This document shows, in pieces, positions 18,401 to 26,854 of a stretch of DNA of 64,000 nucleotides. The stretch covers positions 496,001-560,000 of the forward strand of contig CAWKKJ010000008.1 of NCBI GenBank assembly GCA_963850205.1. Reading direction: 5' to 3'. The translations under genes were made by a program, and so were the position numbers. The stretch is from JACVRW01 sp963850205. GTDB taxonomy: Bacteria > Actinomycetota > Thermoleophilia > Solirubrobacterales > Thermoleophilaceae. The first letter of the stretch is position 1. Every line of letters begins with the position of its first letter. Under the pieces are notes generated by a model, which worked only from the letters and a program-made list of their open reading frames with translations, had not been told where the DNA came from and did not search any database.

Positions 18401-20148
18401 GCCGCCTCCCGGACCAGCTCAGGCCGCCGCGCGTGGGCGGGCGCGAGCTCGGCCGGCGGCGGGACGGCCTCGGCCGGACGGCGCCCCCGGAGGCGCTCCA
18501 CCTGCCAGATGGCCAGCGGCAGAAGGCAGATCACCAGCGATCCGGCCGACCAGGCCCGCATCGAGGTGTGGTCGTGGCCGAGCACCAGGGACAGGGCCAG
18601 GGGAGCGCCGAAGATGAGCGCCCAGATCAGGTGCTTGCGGAAGGTGACCAGGCTGTCCCTGGTCTGGGCGTCCCCCTTCGGGGTGGTCACGAACCCGGTT
18701 GCGCGACCCAGGGCCACGGCCACCAGCGACGCCGTGTACACCGGGGCCGACAGGGCGGAGATCAGCATGCCCGAGAGTCCGGCCGAGCCCTCGTCCTCGT
18801 GCGGGCTCACGTTGTGGCGGCGGTTGAAGAAGTAGAGACCCACCTGCAGGGCGGCCGCGTCCACGTAGAGCATCAGCCACAGCGAGGCCGGCACCACCAC
18901 CCCGCCGGCGCCGAGCGTGAAGTAGAGGATCCCGTTGAGCGCGCCCAGCATCCAGGCCACCGCGGTGGTCGGGTAATAGGCCATCAGCAGCACGTAGTGC
19001 ACGAACGCCCGCGGTGAGAGCCGGTGCCCGAGGCGCCCGAAGCGGCGCATCACGATCTCGTCGGTGCCGCGCGACCAGCGATCCTGCTGGCTGAAGTAGT
19101 CGGTGAAGGTGGAAGGGCCCTCCCCCACGGCCACCACGTCCGGGGTGTAGACCGAGGTCCAGCGCCGCCCGGTCTCCTCGTTCTTGCTGCCGTGGAGGGC
19201 GAGGCTCGTGGCCATGTCCTCGGTGATCGAGTCCTGCAGGCCGCCGATCTGCCGCAGGGCGTCGATGCGCACCGCGTTGTTGGTGCCCACCAGCATCGGC
19301 GTCCGGCTGCGGTTGCCCGCCCGCTGGAGCAGCGAGTGGAACAGGAACTGCTGCGACTCGGCCGCCCGCACCACGAAGTTGTCGTAGTTGCCGTACACCT
19401 GAGGGCCGACCACGAAGGCCACGTCGGGGTCGCGGAAGTAGCCCAGGAAGCGCTGGGCGAAGTTGGGAAACGGCACGTGGTCGGGATCGACGCCGAGGAA
19501 GAAGTCGTAGAGCTCGCCGTAGGCGTCGAGCCAGGCGTTGTAGTTGCCGTGCTTGGTCTTGGCCTTGTAGGTCCCGCCGGCCTGGTTCCAGCCCGGCACC
19601 CCGCTCCGCGAGAAGTGGAAGACCCCGAGCTCGTCGCACATGCGCCTGACCTCGTCGTCGTCGCCCTCGTCGAGGAGCCACACGTCGAGCGGGCCGTCGT
19701 AGTCGATCTCGAGCGCGGCCTCGAGCGTCGGCCGCACCAGCTCCAGCGGCTCCTTGCTGGGCACGATGGTGGTGAGGAAGGCCACCCGCCGCCCGGGCGC
19801 CGTCTCGACCGGCACGGGATCGCGGGCCAGCAACGTCGCCCGGCACAGGGTGGCCACGTTGATGAAGGCGAAGCCGCCGATGATCGCCGTGGTGGCGGTC
19901 ATGCAGAGTGAGGCCACGTACACGACCATGCCCTTGGAGTCGGTGGGCCAGTGGGCGGGCAGCATCAGCCAGACGAGGAAGCCGCCGACGAACACCAGCG
20001 CGGCCATCACGAGCAGCGTGGCCAGGACCGGGCGGGCGTTCTCCAGGCGCCGGAACTGCACGCGGTAGGGCCCGGGCGGAGGCTCGGTCAGCGGGCCGGC
20101 GATGCGGCTGCGGCGGTCGTAGTCGTAGTGGGAATCGTTCTTGGGCAT
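18397..20148 (-). CDS. cslA: cellulose synthase-like glycosyltransferase family 2 (CslA)
   Basis: 583-aa membrane GT2. Two N-terminal TM helices (ATLLVMAALVFVGGFLVWLML and ATTAIIGGFAFINVATL) precede the catalytic domain: LLDEGDDDEVR, DPDHVPFPN (DxD), ITEDMATS (TED) and QQDRWSRG (QxxRW). At least four more TM helices follow. It polymerises a beta-glucan from UDP-sugar and exports it. The start at 20148 (MPKNDSHYDYDRR) precedes the first conserved sequence; frames further upstream look random. No clear ribosome site is visible. It is coupled to glxA by overlap and divergent from the GH6 gene, as in the Streptomyces cslA-glxA-cslZ set. The symbol rests on this synteny. Confidence 0.88.
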   Translation of the reverse strand: MPKNDSHYDYDRRSRIAGPLTEPPPGPYRVQFRRLENARPVLATLLVMAALVFVGGFLVWLMLPAHWPTDSKGMVVYVASLCMTATTAIIGGFAFINVATLCRATLLARDPVPVETAPGRRVAFLTTIVPSKEPLELVRPTLEAALEIDYDGPLDVWLLDEGDDDEVRRMCDELGVFHFSRSGVPGWNQAGGTYKAKTKHGNYNAWLDAYGELYDFFLGVDPDHVPFPNFAQRFLGYFRDPDVAFVVGPQVYGNYDNFVVRAAESQQFLFHSLLQRAGNRSRTPMLVGTNNAVRIDALRQIGGLQDSITEDMATSLALHGSKNEETGRRWTSVYTPDVVAVGEGPSTFTDYFSQQDRWSRGTDEIVMRRFGRLGHRLSPRAFVHYVLLMAYYPTTAVAWMLGALNGILYFTLGAGGVVVPASLWLMLYVDAAALQVGLYFFNRRHNVSPHEDEGSAGLSGMLISALSAPVYTASLVAVALGRATGFVTTPKGDAQTRDSLVTFRKHLIWALIFGAPLALSLVLGHDHTSMRAWSAGSLVICLLPLAIWQVERLRGRRPAEAVPPPAELAPAHARRPELVREAA

Positions 20149-20350
20149 GGTTGAGAGGTGCGTTGAGGCCGCGTGCGTCGCGCCAGGGGCCTGGAGCGGG
20201 CACGCAGAAACGGCCGTCCGCCTGGCCCGGTCCCCCTGCGCTCCTGCGATCCGAGGTAAAGATCTGACGGAAGCAGGACCTGGCCTTCCTACTTTGGTAA
20301 CCCAGATCGGGCCGGCCGTCAAGCGATTCCCGACACAGTGGCGGGTGGAC

Positions 20351-20371
20351 CTCGACCTTCGGTCGAGTTTT
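20351..20371 (+). terminator. hairpin plus T-run in the GH6 leader
   Basis: A perfect 7-bp stem CTCGACC / GGTCGAG with a TTC loop, followed by TTTT. It reads as a short intrinsic terminator in the plus direction. No plus-strand gene lies upstream of it, so it could act as an attenuator for the GH6 gene 32 nt further on, or simply be a coincidental stem. Confidence 0.35.
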
Positions 20372-20389
20372 CCGCCTCCAGCCGCTGTC

Positions 20390-20395
20390 TACGCT
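20390..20395 (+). promoter_or_regulatory. leaderless-type -10 box of the GH6 gene
   Basis: TACGCT, exactly 7 nt before the ATG at 20403. The same 7-9 nt spacing of a TAnnnT box precedes the starts at 15556, 24361, 36569 and 44079. No Shine-Dalgarno is evident here. Confidence 0.4.
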
Positions 20396-20402
20396 GTCGA
20401 GG

Positions 20403-21438
20403 ATGGGGGTACGAACGGCTTCTCGCCGCCGGTTGGCCTGGGCGCTTTCCGCGCTGTGCTGCCTGCTGGGCGCCTCGGCCTGCGCCTCCTCCTCCGAGCA
20501 GGAGACCGGCAGCGCGGCCGACGGCGACGCCGCCTCGTCGAGCGCCGGCCCGCTCGCCGGCCAGAGGTTCTGGGCGGACCCGGACGGGCCCGCCGCCCGG
20601 CAGGCGGCGCAGTGGCGCAGCGAGGGGCGGACCGACGACGCTAACGCCATGGCCCGCCTGGCCTCGCGGCCCACCGCCCATTGGCTGGCGGAGGGCGGCG
20701 ACGTGGGGGCCGACGTGCGTTCGGTCACCACGATGGCCGCTCGCGCGGGCAGGTCCGCCCTGCTGGTGGCCTACTGGATCCCGGGACGCGACTGCGGGAG
20801 CTACTCCGCCGGCGGGGCCGAGTCGGCGGCCGCCTACCGCGACTGGATCGGGTCCTTCGCGCGCGGCCTGGGCAGCCGCCGGGCCACGGTGATCCTGGAG
20901 CCGGACGCGATTCCTCAGGCGGTCACCGGCTGCCTCGACAGCCGGCGCGCGCAGGGAGCGTCTGGGCCTGCTGCGCCACGCGGTGGACACCCTCTCGGCC
21001 CAGCCGAGGACAACCGTGTACATCGATGCCGGCAACGCCGGCTGGGTACGCCCGCCCGCCCGCATGGCGCGCTCGCTGCGCCGCGCCGGCGTAGGCCGGG
21101 CGGACGGCTTCGCGCTCAACGTGAGCAACTTCCACCGGACGGCCACCAGCGTGCGCTACGGGCGGGCGCTGTCACGCCGGCTGGGCGGCGCGCACTTCGT
21201 GATCGACACCGGGCGCAACGGCAACGGGCCAAGCCGGGAGACCGGCGGGCCCCCCAACTGGTGCAACCCGCCGGGCCGGGCCATCGGCCGCGACCCGACG
21301 ACGGACACCGGCCAGGCCGGGGTGGACGCCTACCTGTGGGTCAAGGAGCCCGGTGGAAGCGACGGGGACTGCCGCCCGGGCGCACCCCCCGCCGGTCAGT
21401 GGTGGCCGGATTACGCGCTCGAGCTGGCGCGCGGCTGA
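20403..21438 (+). CDS. GH6 endoglucanase-like lipoprotein, frameshifted
   Basis: Cellulase-family GH6 protein with a lipobox (LLGASAC) in its signal peptide, so it is anchored to the outer face of the membrane. FWADPDGPAARQAAQW, YWIPGRDCGSYSAGG and ILEPDAIPQ (the GH6 acid Asp) lie in the first frame. After about 20955 the same fold continues in the next frame with TTVYIDAGNAGWV, ALNVSNF, DTGRNGNGP and DAYLWVKEPGGSDG. A one-base indel in CGCGCGCAGGGAGCG explains this. It is divergent from cslA and probably trims the glucan made there, like CslZ of Streptomyces. Its 3' end overlaps the converging DUF2855 gene by 28 nt. Confidence 0.83.
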
Positions 21439-22445
21439 GCCACGTAGGCCGCCGCCGGATCGACGCGCCCCGCCGCCAGCTCGCCCCAGAGCTGGGCGAC
21501 CTGCTCCAACCCGGTCACCAGCTCGATGTGGAGCGCCCGCTCCGCGATCGGGGCGAAGCTCGACCAGGCCTCCGCGTAGGCGGCTCCGAGCCCGGGCCCG
21601 CGGCGCACCATCTCGTCGGGCGCGAAGAAGAACTCGGCCTGGGGCCCGGGCGGCGAGGAGCCGCTGCCGAGCGCCTCCCGGTGGGTGATGCCGACGGCCA
21701 CCGACCGCTGGAGCGACGGCTCCAGCTGCTCATGGAGCCGGTGCCGAAGCGCCCGGTCGCCGGCGAAGTCCACCAGCAGCGACGCCGCGGGGAGCGCCTC
21801 GTGGGCCTCGTAGCCGTACACCGCGTCGTAGAGCCCAAGCCCTTCCACCCACTCGACCCGGGGCGGCGAGGTGAGCCCGACGACCTCCACCCCGCGCTTG
21901 CCGAGCAGGTGCGCGAGGCCGAGGGCGGTCTTGCTCGAGGCGCTGGTGAGCACCGCCGGGCCGGCCTCTCCCGCGTCGGCCAGCCACAGGTCCAGGAGCA
22001 GCGAGGTGCCGAACAGCGGCCGCAGCACCATGGCCAGATCGTCGGCCTCGCCCGCGGGCAAATACTGGTTGTAGACCGGCGACAGCGAGGCCCGGTGAGG
22101 CGCCGCATCGGCGAAGCCGCCTCCCGCCGCCTGCGGCCGCACCCGCAGCTGCTCGGCCATCGGCACGATGCCGAAGACCTGCGCGCCCTCGGCCACCCCC
22201 TCCGCGCGCGACTCGACCACCGTGGCGTAGCCCCACGCCGGTACGCACCCCGAGCCCTCCGGTGCGGGAAAGAGTCGCCAGTAGCCCAGCTCGTCGCCCA
22301 CCACGGCGTAGGTGACGTTGTTCGCGGTCAAGCCGAAGCGATCGACGCGCAGGAGCGCCTCGCCCTCTTCGAGCGCACCGGGCGCCGGGGTGCTCACCAC
22401 CTCGCAGCGCGCGATGTCGTCGAGGCGGACCCGCAGCTCGGTCAC
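21411..22445 (-). CDS. DUF2855 family protein
   Basis: 344 aa. Medium-chain-reductase-like arrangement: LLRVDRFGLTANNVTYAVVGD and WGYATVVESRAEGVAEGAQVFG in the N-terminal half, then a Rossmann-like SASSKTALGLAHLL. DUF2855 proteins are uncharacterised relatives of alcohol dehydrogenases/quinone reductases. I chose the GTG at 22445 because it overlaps the carbonic anhydrase stop (GTGA) and is where conserved sequence begins. It is coupled to the carbonic anhydrase. No function can be assigned with confidence. Confidence 0.82.
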   Translation of the reverse strand: MTELRVRLDDIARCEVVSTPAPGALEEGEALLRVDRFGLTANNVTYAVVGDELGYWRLFPAPEGSGCVPAWGYATVVESRAEGVAEGAQVFGIVPMAEQLRVRPQAAGGGFADAAPHRASLSPVYNQYLPAGEADDLAMVLRPLFGTSLLLDLWLADAGEAGPAVLTSASSKTALGLAHLLGKRGVEVVGLTSPPRVEWVEGLGLYDAVYGYEAHEALPAASLLVDFAGDRALRHRLHEQLEPSLQRSVAVGITHREALGSGSSPPGPQAEFFFAPDEMVRRGPGLGAAYAEAWSSFAPIAERALHIELVTGLEQVAQLWGELAAGRVDPAAAYVAQPRASSSA

Positions 22446-22936
22446 GCGGTGACCTCGCGCAGCTTTCCGGTCTCCACCTCGTAGACGAAGCCCCGCACGC
22501 TGTCGGTGTTGGGGATGAACGGGCTGGTCTTGATGCGGAGCATCGACTGCTTCAGATCCTCTTCGAGGTCGGTGAACGACTCGGCGGGCCACTGGGGCTT
22601 GATGCCCGTCTCCTCCTGGATCTGCTGCCGGAACTCGTCGTCGGTGAAGGTGAGCATGCCGCAGTCGGTGTGGTGCACGAGGACGATCTCCTCGGTCCCC
22701 AGCTTGCGCTGGGAGATGGCCAGCGAGCGGATCTCGTCCTCGGTGATCACGCCGCCGGCGTTGCGGATCACGTGGGCGTCGCCCACCTCCAGGCCGAACA
22801 GGGCGAACGGGCTGATCCGGGCGTCCATGCAGGCCACGATCGCGACCTTGCGGGCCGGGGGCATCGGCAGCTCCCCCTTGTCGAAGCTCTCGGCGAAGGT
22901 CTCGGCGTTGCGGAGCAGCTCATCGGTCTGCGACAT
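22442..22936 (-). CDS. beta-class carbonic anhydrase
   Basis: 164 aa, the short actinobacterial beta-type. The zinc ligands are Cys36 (in ACMDARIS, with the Asp38-Arg40 dyad), His89 and Cys92 (HHTDCG). It interconverts CO2 and bicarbonate in the cytoplasm. The ATG at 22936 is preferred over one 6 nt upstream because GGGAGG then has normal 6-nt spacing. It is divergently arranged from the aminotransferase with only 27 nt between starts, so the two share a promoter region. Confidence 0.93.
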   Translation of the reverse strand: MSQTDELLRNAETFAESFDKGELPMPPARKVAIVACMDARISPFALFGLEVGDAHVIRNAGGVITEDEIRSLAISQRKLGTEEIVLVHHTDCGMLTFTDDEFRQQIQEETGIKPQWPAESFTDLEEDLKQSMLRIKTSPFIPNTDSVRGFVYEVETGKLREVTA

Positions 22937-22963
22937 TTGCATCCTCCCTGAGGGGTTCGTCGT

Positions 22964-24286
22964 ATGGCTGAACACGTTACGCAATTCCCCACAAACCTGG
23001 TCGGGATATCGGATAAGTCGGCCTCCCGGCATCTCATCCGCTACGGCGGCGAGTTCCCCGAGTTCCTGGTCGAGGAGGCCGAGGGCAGCTGGCTGACCAC
23101 CGAGGACGGCCACCGGATTCTCGACTTCACCTCCGGCCAGATGTGCGCGACGCTCGGCCACGGGCATCCCGCCATCGCGGAGGCGATGCGCGACGCGACC
23201 GGGCGCGTGGTGCACCTGTTCAGCGGCTTCCTCTCGCGCGACGTCACCGAGCTGGCCCGCGAGCTGATGGCGCTGCTGCCCGAGCCGCTCGCGCGCGCGA
23301 TGTTCCTGTCCACCGGCGGTGAATCCAACGAGGCCGCGCTGCGGCTGGCCAAGCTGCACACCGGCGGGCACGAGGTGCTGGCCTTCGCCGGCTCGTGGCA
23401 CGGGATGACGGCGGGCGCGGCCTCCAGCACCTACAGCGCCGGCCGCCGCGGCTACGGCCCCGCGCTGCCGGGCACGATGGCGCTCCCCTCGCCCAACCCC
23501 TACCGCTGCCCGATCGCCCACTGCACAGAGCGCTGTGACCTGACCTGCCTCGAGGCCGGGCTCGCGCTCACCGACGCCCAGTCGACGGGGGCGCCCGCCG
23601 CCGCGATCGTCGAGCCGATTCTCAGCGCGGGCGGGATCGTGCCGCTCCCCGAGGGCTACCTGGCCCGGCTCAAGCGGCACTGCGAGGAGCGCGGGATGCT
23701 GCTGATCGCCGACGAGGCGCAGACCGCGCTGGGCCGGGTGGGAACGCTGTTCGCCTTCGAGCAGCACGACGTGGTGCCCGACGTGGTGACCCTGTCCAAG
23801 ACGCTCGGCGGCGGCCTGCCCCTGGCCGCCACCGTGACCAGCGACGCCATCGAGGCCGACCTGGCCGCCAAGGACTTCCTGCACGTGACCTCGCACGTCT
23901 CCGATCCGCTGCCCGCCGCCGTCGGCCGGGCCGTGATCCGCACGGTGCTGGCCGAGGACCTCGGAGAGCGGGCGGTGGTGATGGGAGCTCGGCTGAAGAC
24001 CGGCCTCGAGGCGCTTCAGGAGCGGCACGAGCGGATCGGCGACGTCCGGGGGGTCGGGCTGATGCTGGGCGTCGATCTCGTGGCCGACCGCGAGACGCGC
24101 GAGCCCGACGCCCGCTTCGGCACGGCCGTGACCGAACGCTGCCTCGAGCTGGGGCTCAACGTCAACGTCATCAAGTTCGCCGGCCTCGGCAGCGTATTGC
24201 GCATCGCGCCGCCGCTGACCATCGCGCCGGAGGAGATCGACCTCGGCCTGGAGATGCTCGACCGCGCGCTGAGCGATTGCCGCTGA
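22964..24286 (+). CDS. class-III aminotransferase, 2,2-dialkylglycine decarboxylase-like
   Basis: 440-aa PLP enzyme of fold type I. LDFTSGQMCATLGHGHP, STGGESNEAALRLAK, ADEAQTALGRVG (PLP-binding Asp) and LSKTLGGGLPLAA with the Schiff-base Lys279 are all present. The N-terminal motifs resemble dialkylglycine decarboxylases more than ornithine or GABA aminotransferases, but substrate residues cannot be settled by eye. A pairing with carbonic anhydrase would suit a decarboxylating enzyme that releases CO2; this is inference. Confidence 0.87.
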   Translation: MAEHVTQFPTNLVGISDKSASRHLIRYGGEFPEFLVEEAEGSWLTTEDGHRILDFTSGQMCATLGHGHPAIAEAMRDATGRVVHLFSGFLSRDVTELARELMALLPEPLARAMFLSTGGESNEAALRLAKLHTGGHEVLAFAGSWHGMTAGAASSTYSAGRRGYGPALPGTMALPSPNPYRCPIAHCTERCDLTCLEAGLALTDAQSTGAPAAAIVEPILSAGGIVPLPEGYLARLKRHCEERGMLLIADEAQTALGRVGTLFAFEQHDVVPDVVTLSKTLGGGLPLAATVTSDAIEADLAAKDFLHVTSHVSDPLPAAVGRAVIRTVLAEDLGERAVVMGARLKTGLEALQERHERIGDVRGVGLMLGVDLVADRETREPDARFGTAVTERCLELGLNVNVIKFAGLGSVLRIAPPLTIAPEEIDLGLEMLDRALSDCR

Positions 24287-24323
24287 GGGCCGTCTGGACC
24301 TAGGCGCCAATCACGCGCAGCGG

Positions 24324-24351
24324 TTGTGCGGTCGGCCCCGAGGGTTAGGAT
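24324..24351 (+). promoter_or_regulatory. candidate promoter of the cyd operon
   Basis: TTGTGC (24324-24329), 16 nt, then TAGGAT (24346-24351), which ends 9 nt before the cydA ATG. No Shine-Dalgarno precedes the ATG, in keeping with a leaderless transcript. Confidence 0.4.
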
Positions 24352-24360
24352 TCTCTCCGG

Positions 24361-25755
24361 ATGACCGCGCTTGATCTGGCCCGGATGCAGTTCGGCATCA
24401 CCACGATCTTCCACTTCTTCTTCGTCCCGGTTTCCATCGGGCTCGCCTTCTACGTCGCGGTGTGCCAGACGAGGCACTACCGGACCGGGAAGGCGATCTG
24501 GGCCCGGCAGGTCAACTTCTTCGGCAAGCTGTTCCTGATCTCGTTCGCCGTCGGCGTCGTCACCGGGATCATCCAGGAGTTCCAGTTCGGGATGAACTGG
24601 TCGGACTACTCCCGGTTCGTGGGCGACATCTTCGGCGCGCCCCTCGCGATGGAGGGCCTCGCGGCCTTCTTCCTCGAGTCGACGTTCATCGGCCTCTGGA
24701 TCTTCGGCAAGGGCCGGTTGTCGCCGCGCGTGCACCTGGTGACGATCTGGCTCGTCTCGATCGGCTCCGCGCTCTCGGCCTGGTTCATCATCGCCGCCAA
24801 CTCGTGGATGCAGAACCCCGTGGGCTACAAGCCGGGCGAGACGCCCGAGCTGACCGACATCGGCGCCGTCCTGTTCTCCTCGACGACGTTGTGGGCCTTC
24901 TCGCACGTGCTCTCGGCCGCGTTGATCACCGGTGCGCTGGTCGCGCTCGCGGTCTGCGCCTGGCAGTTGCGTAACGGCGGCGACGGGGCGCAGTTCGGCT
25001 CGGGCCTGCGGCTGTCGCTGACCCTGCTCTGCGTCGGCCTGGTCGCAGCCTTCTTCTTCGGCGACGCGCTCATGCGCGACCTCGTCACGCGCCAGCCCAT
25101 GAAGGTCGCCGCGGCCGAGGCCCTGTTCGAGACAGAGGGCCCGGCCGCGCTCAGCCTGTTCGCCACCGGCGACTTCTCCGCCAACCCCGGCAAGACCAAC
25201 CGCGAGATCAAGATCCCGCATCTGCTCTCCCTGCTGGCCACCCTCTCGTGGGACGGGACAGTGCAGGGTGTGAACAACGTCAACGCGCAGTACCGCAAGG
25301 AGTTCGGGCCGGGTGAGTACGCGCCGGTGGTCGCCGTCATCTACTGGTCGTTCCGGGTGATGGTCTACACCTACGGTGCGCTGGTGATGTTCGCGCTCAT
25401 CGGCCTGTGGCTGTGGCGCAAGGGGACGCTCGAAACGTCACGGCGCTGGCTCAAGCTGGGCATCTGGGCGGGCGTGACTCCTTTCCTGATCAACACCGCG
25501 GGCTGGGTGATGACCGAGATGGGGCGGCAACCGTGGATCGTCCAGGGCCTGCTCAAGACCGAGGACGGGGTCAGCCCGCGGGTGACCAGCGGCCAGGTCG
25601 CGCTGTCCCTGGGCGGGTACCTGATCCTGTTCAGCCTGCTGGGGAGCATCGCGCTGTTTTTCTTCCTGCGGGAGGCGAAGCATCTCGAGCCCTCCGACGA
25701 CGACGCCGAGGCGGCGGCGACCAGGGAGGAGCGCGAGCTGTCGCTCGCGTACTGA
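24361..25755 (+). CDS. cydA: cytochrome bd oxidase subunit I
   Basis: 464 aa multi-TM protein. His18 in TIFHFFFVPVSIG corresponds to the heme b595 axial histidine, and Glu386-Arg389 in TEMGRQPW to the conserved E445/R448 of E. coli. The Q-loop is short, as in most actinobacteria. It is the quinol-oxidising subunit that carries the hemes and supports respiration at low oxygen. It is the first of four same-strand genes cydABDC. Confidence 0.96.
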   Translation: MTALDLARMQFGITTIFHFFFVPVSIGLAFYVAVCQTRHYRTGKAIWARQVNFFGKLFLISFAVGVVTGIIQEFQFGMNWSDYSRFVGDIFGAPLAMEGLAAFFLESTFIGLWIFGKGRLSPRVHLVTIWLVSIGSALSAWFIIAANSWMQNPVGYKPGETPELTDIGAVLFSSTTLWAFSHVLSAALITGALVALAVCAWQLRNGGDGAQFGSGLRLSLTLLCVGLVAAFFFGDALMRDLVTRQPMKVAAAEALFETEGPAALSLFATGDFSANPGKTNREIKIPHLLSLLATLSWDGTVQGVNNVNAQYRKEFGPGEYAPVVAVIYWSFRVMVYTYGALVMFALIGLWLWRKGTLETSRRWLKLGIWAGVTPFLINTAGWVMTEMGRQPWIVQGLLKTEDGVSPRVTSGQVALSLGGYLILFSLLGSIALFFFLREAKHLEPSDDDAEAAATREERELSLAY

Positions 25756-25767
25756 GCCGGGGCGCCG

Positions 25768-26844
25768 ATGGAGGTCGACTACAGCTTCCTGCAGGCGCTC
25801 TGGTTCATCCTGATCGGCGTCCTCTGGGTCGGGTACTTCGTGCTGGAGGGCTTCGACTTCGGCGTCGGCATGCTGCTGCGCAAGCTCGGGCACACCAACA
25901 ACGACCGCCGGGCGATCATCCACAGCATCGGGCCGGTCTGGGACGGGAACGAGGTGTGGCTGATCACGGCCGGCGGCGCCACCTTCGCCGCCTTCCCGTT
26001 CTGGTACGCCACGCTGTTCTCGGGCTTCTACGTCGCGCTCTTCCTGATCCTCGTCGCCCTCATCATCCGCGGGGTCTCGTTCGAGTTCTGGGGCAAGTCC
26101 GACGACCCGAGGTGGCGAAGCGGCTGGGAGTGGGCCACCTCGGTGTCCAGCTTCGTCGCCGCGCTGCTGTGGGGCGTGGCCTGGGCCAATATCGTGCGCG
26201 GGGTCCCGATCAACGGCGACCAGGAGTTCACCGGCAACCTGTTCACGCTGCTCAACCCGTACGGGCTGCTCGGCGGCGTCACGACCGCCCTGCTGTTCCT
26301 GGCCCACGGGGCGATCTACCTGAACCTGCGCACCGGCGGCGACCTGCCCGAGCGCGCCCGGCGGGTCGCCCGCTGGGCCTCGCCCGCGGCGGCCGTGGCC
26401 GGGGTCGCGTTCGCCGCCTGGACGGCGATCGACATCGCCGGCGGCGACGCGCTCATCGTGGCTCTGGCCGTCCTCGTGTCGGTGCTGCTCATCGTGTCGG
26501 CCACCTCGACGCTCATACGCCGGCCCGGCTGGGCCTTCGGGCTCAGCGCGGCTTCGGTGGTCGCGTTGTTCGCGATGATCTTCTGCGAGCTGTTCCCGGC
26601 GGTGATGCCGTCCAGCACCAGCAGCGCGTTCGATCTCACGATCGCGAACACCTCGTCCTCCGACTACACGCTCACGGTGATGACGATCGTCGCGGCGATC
26701 CTCGTGCCGGTGGTCCTGCTCTACCAGTCGTGGACCTACTGGGTCTTCCGCAAGCGGGTGTCCCCCGAGGACTTCGATCCCGAGCTGCGCAACCCCCTGG
26801 ACGTGATCCGCGACGATCGGGACGACTCGCCGGCACGCGCGTAG
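25768..26844 (+). CDS. cydB: cytochrome bd oxidase subunit II
   Basis: 358 aa, about eight to nine TM helices. The opening WFILIGVLWVGYFVLEGFDFG and WDGNEVWLITAGGATFAAFP are CydB signatures. It begins 12 nt after cydA. It forms the heterodimer with CydA and shapes the oxygen and proton paths. It ends 10 nt before cydD. Confidence 0.96.
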   Translation: MEVDYSFLQALWFILIGVLWVGYFVLEGFDFGVGMLLRKLGHTNNDRRAIIHSIGPVWDGNEVWLITAGGATFAAFPFWYATLFSGFYVALFLILVALIIRGVSFEFWGKSDDPRWRSGWEWATSVSSFVAALLWGVAWANIVRGVPINGDQEFTGNLFTLLNPYGLLGGVTTALLFLAHGAIYLNLRTGGDLPERARRVARWASPAAAVAGVAFAAWTAIDIAGGDALIVALAVLVSVLLIVSATSTLIRRPGWAFGLSAASVVALFAMIFCELFPAVMPSSTSSAFDLTIANTSSSDYTLTVMTIVAAILVPVVLLYQSWTYWVFRKRVSPEDFDPELRNPLDVIRDDRDDSPARA

Positions 26845-26854
26845 AAGGCGCACG

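Noticed and set aside
20225..20300. Minus-strand CCGTCAGATCTTTACCTCGG in the cslA leader, reminiscent of the 3' end of ydaO (c-di-AMP) riboswitches
   Set aside because: The other ydaO core motifs (GGGGAACC, GGGTGAA) are not found at the right distances, so I do not call a riboswitch.
22964..24310. A long minus-strand extension of the carbonic anhydrase frame to 24310
   Set aside because: It is antisense to the aminotransferase. The real start is at 22936 with a good ribosome site.
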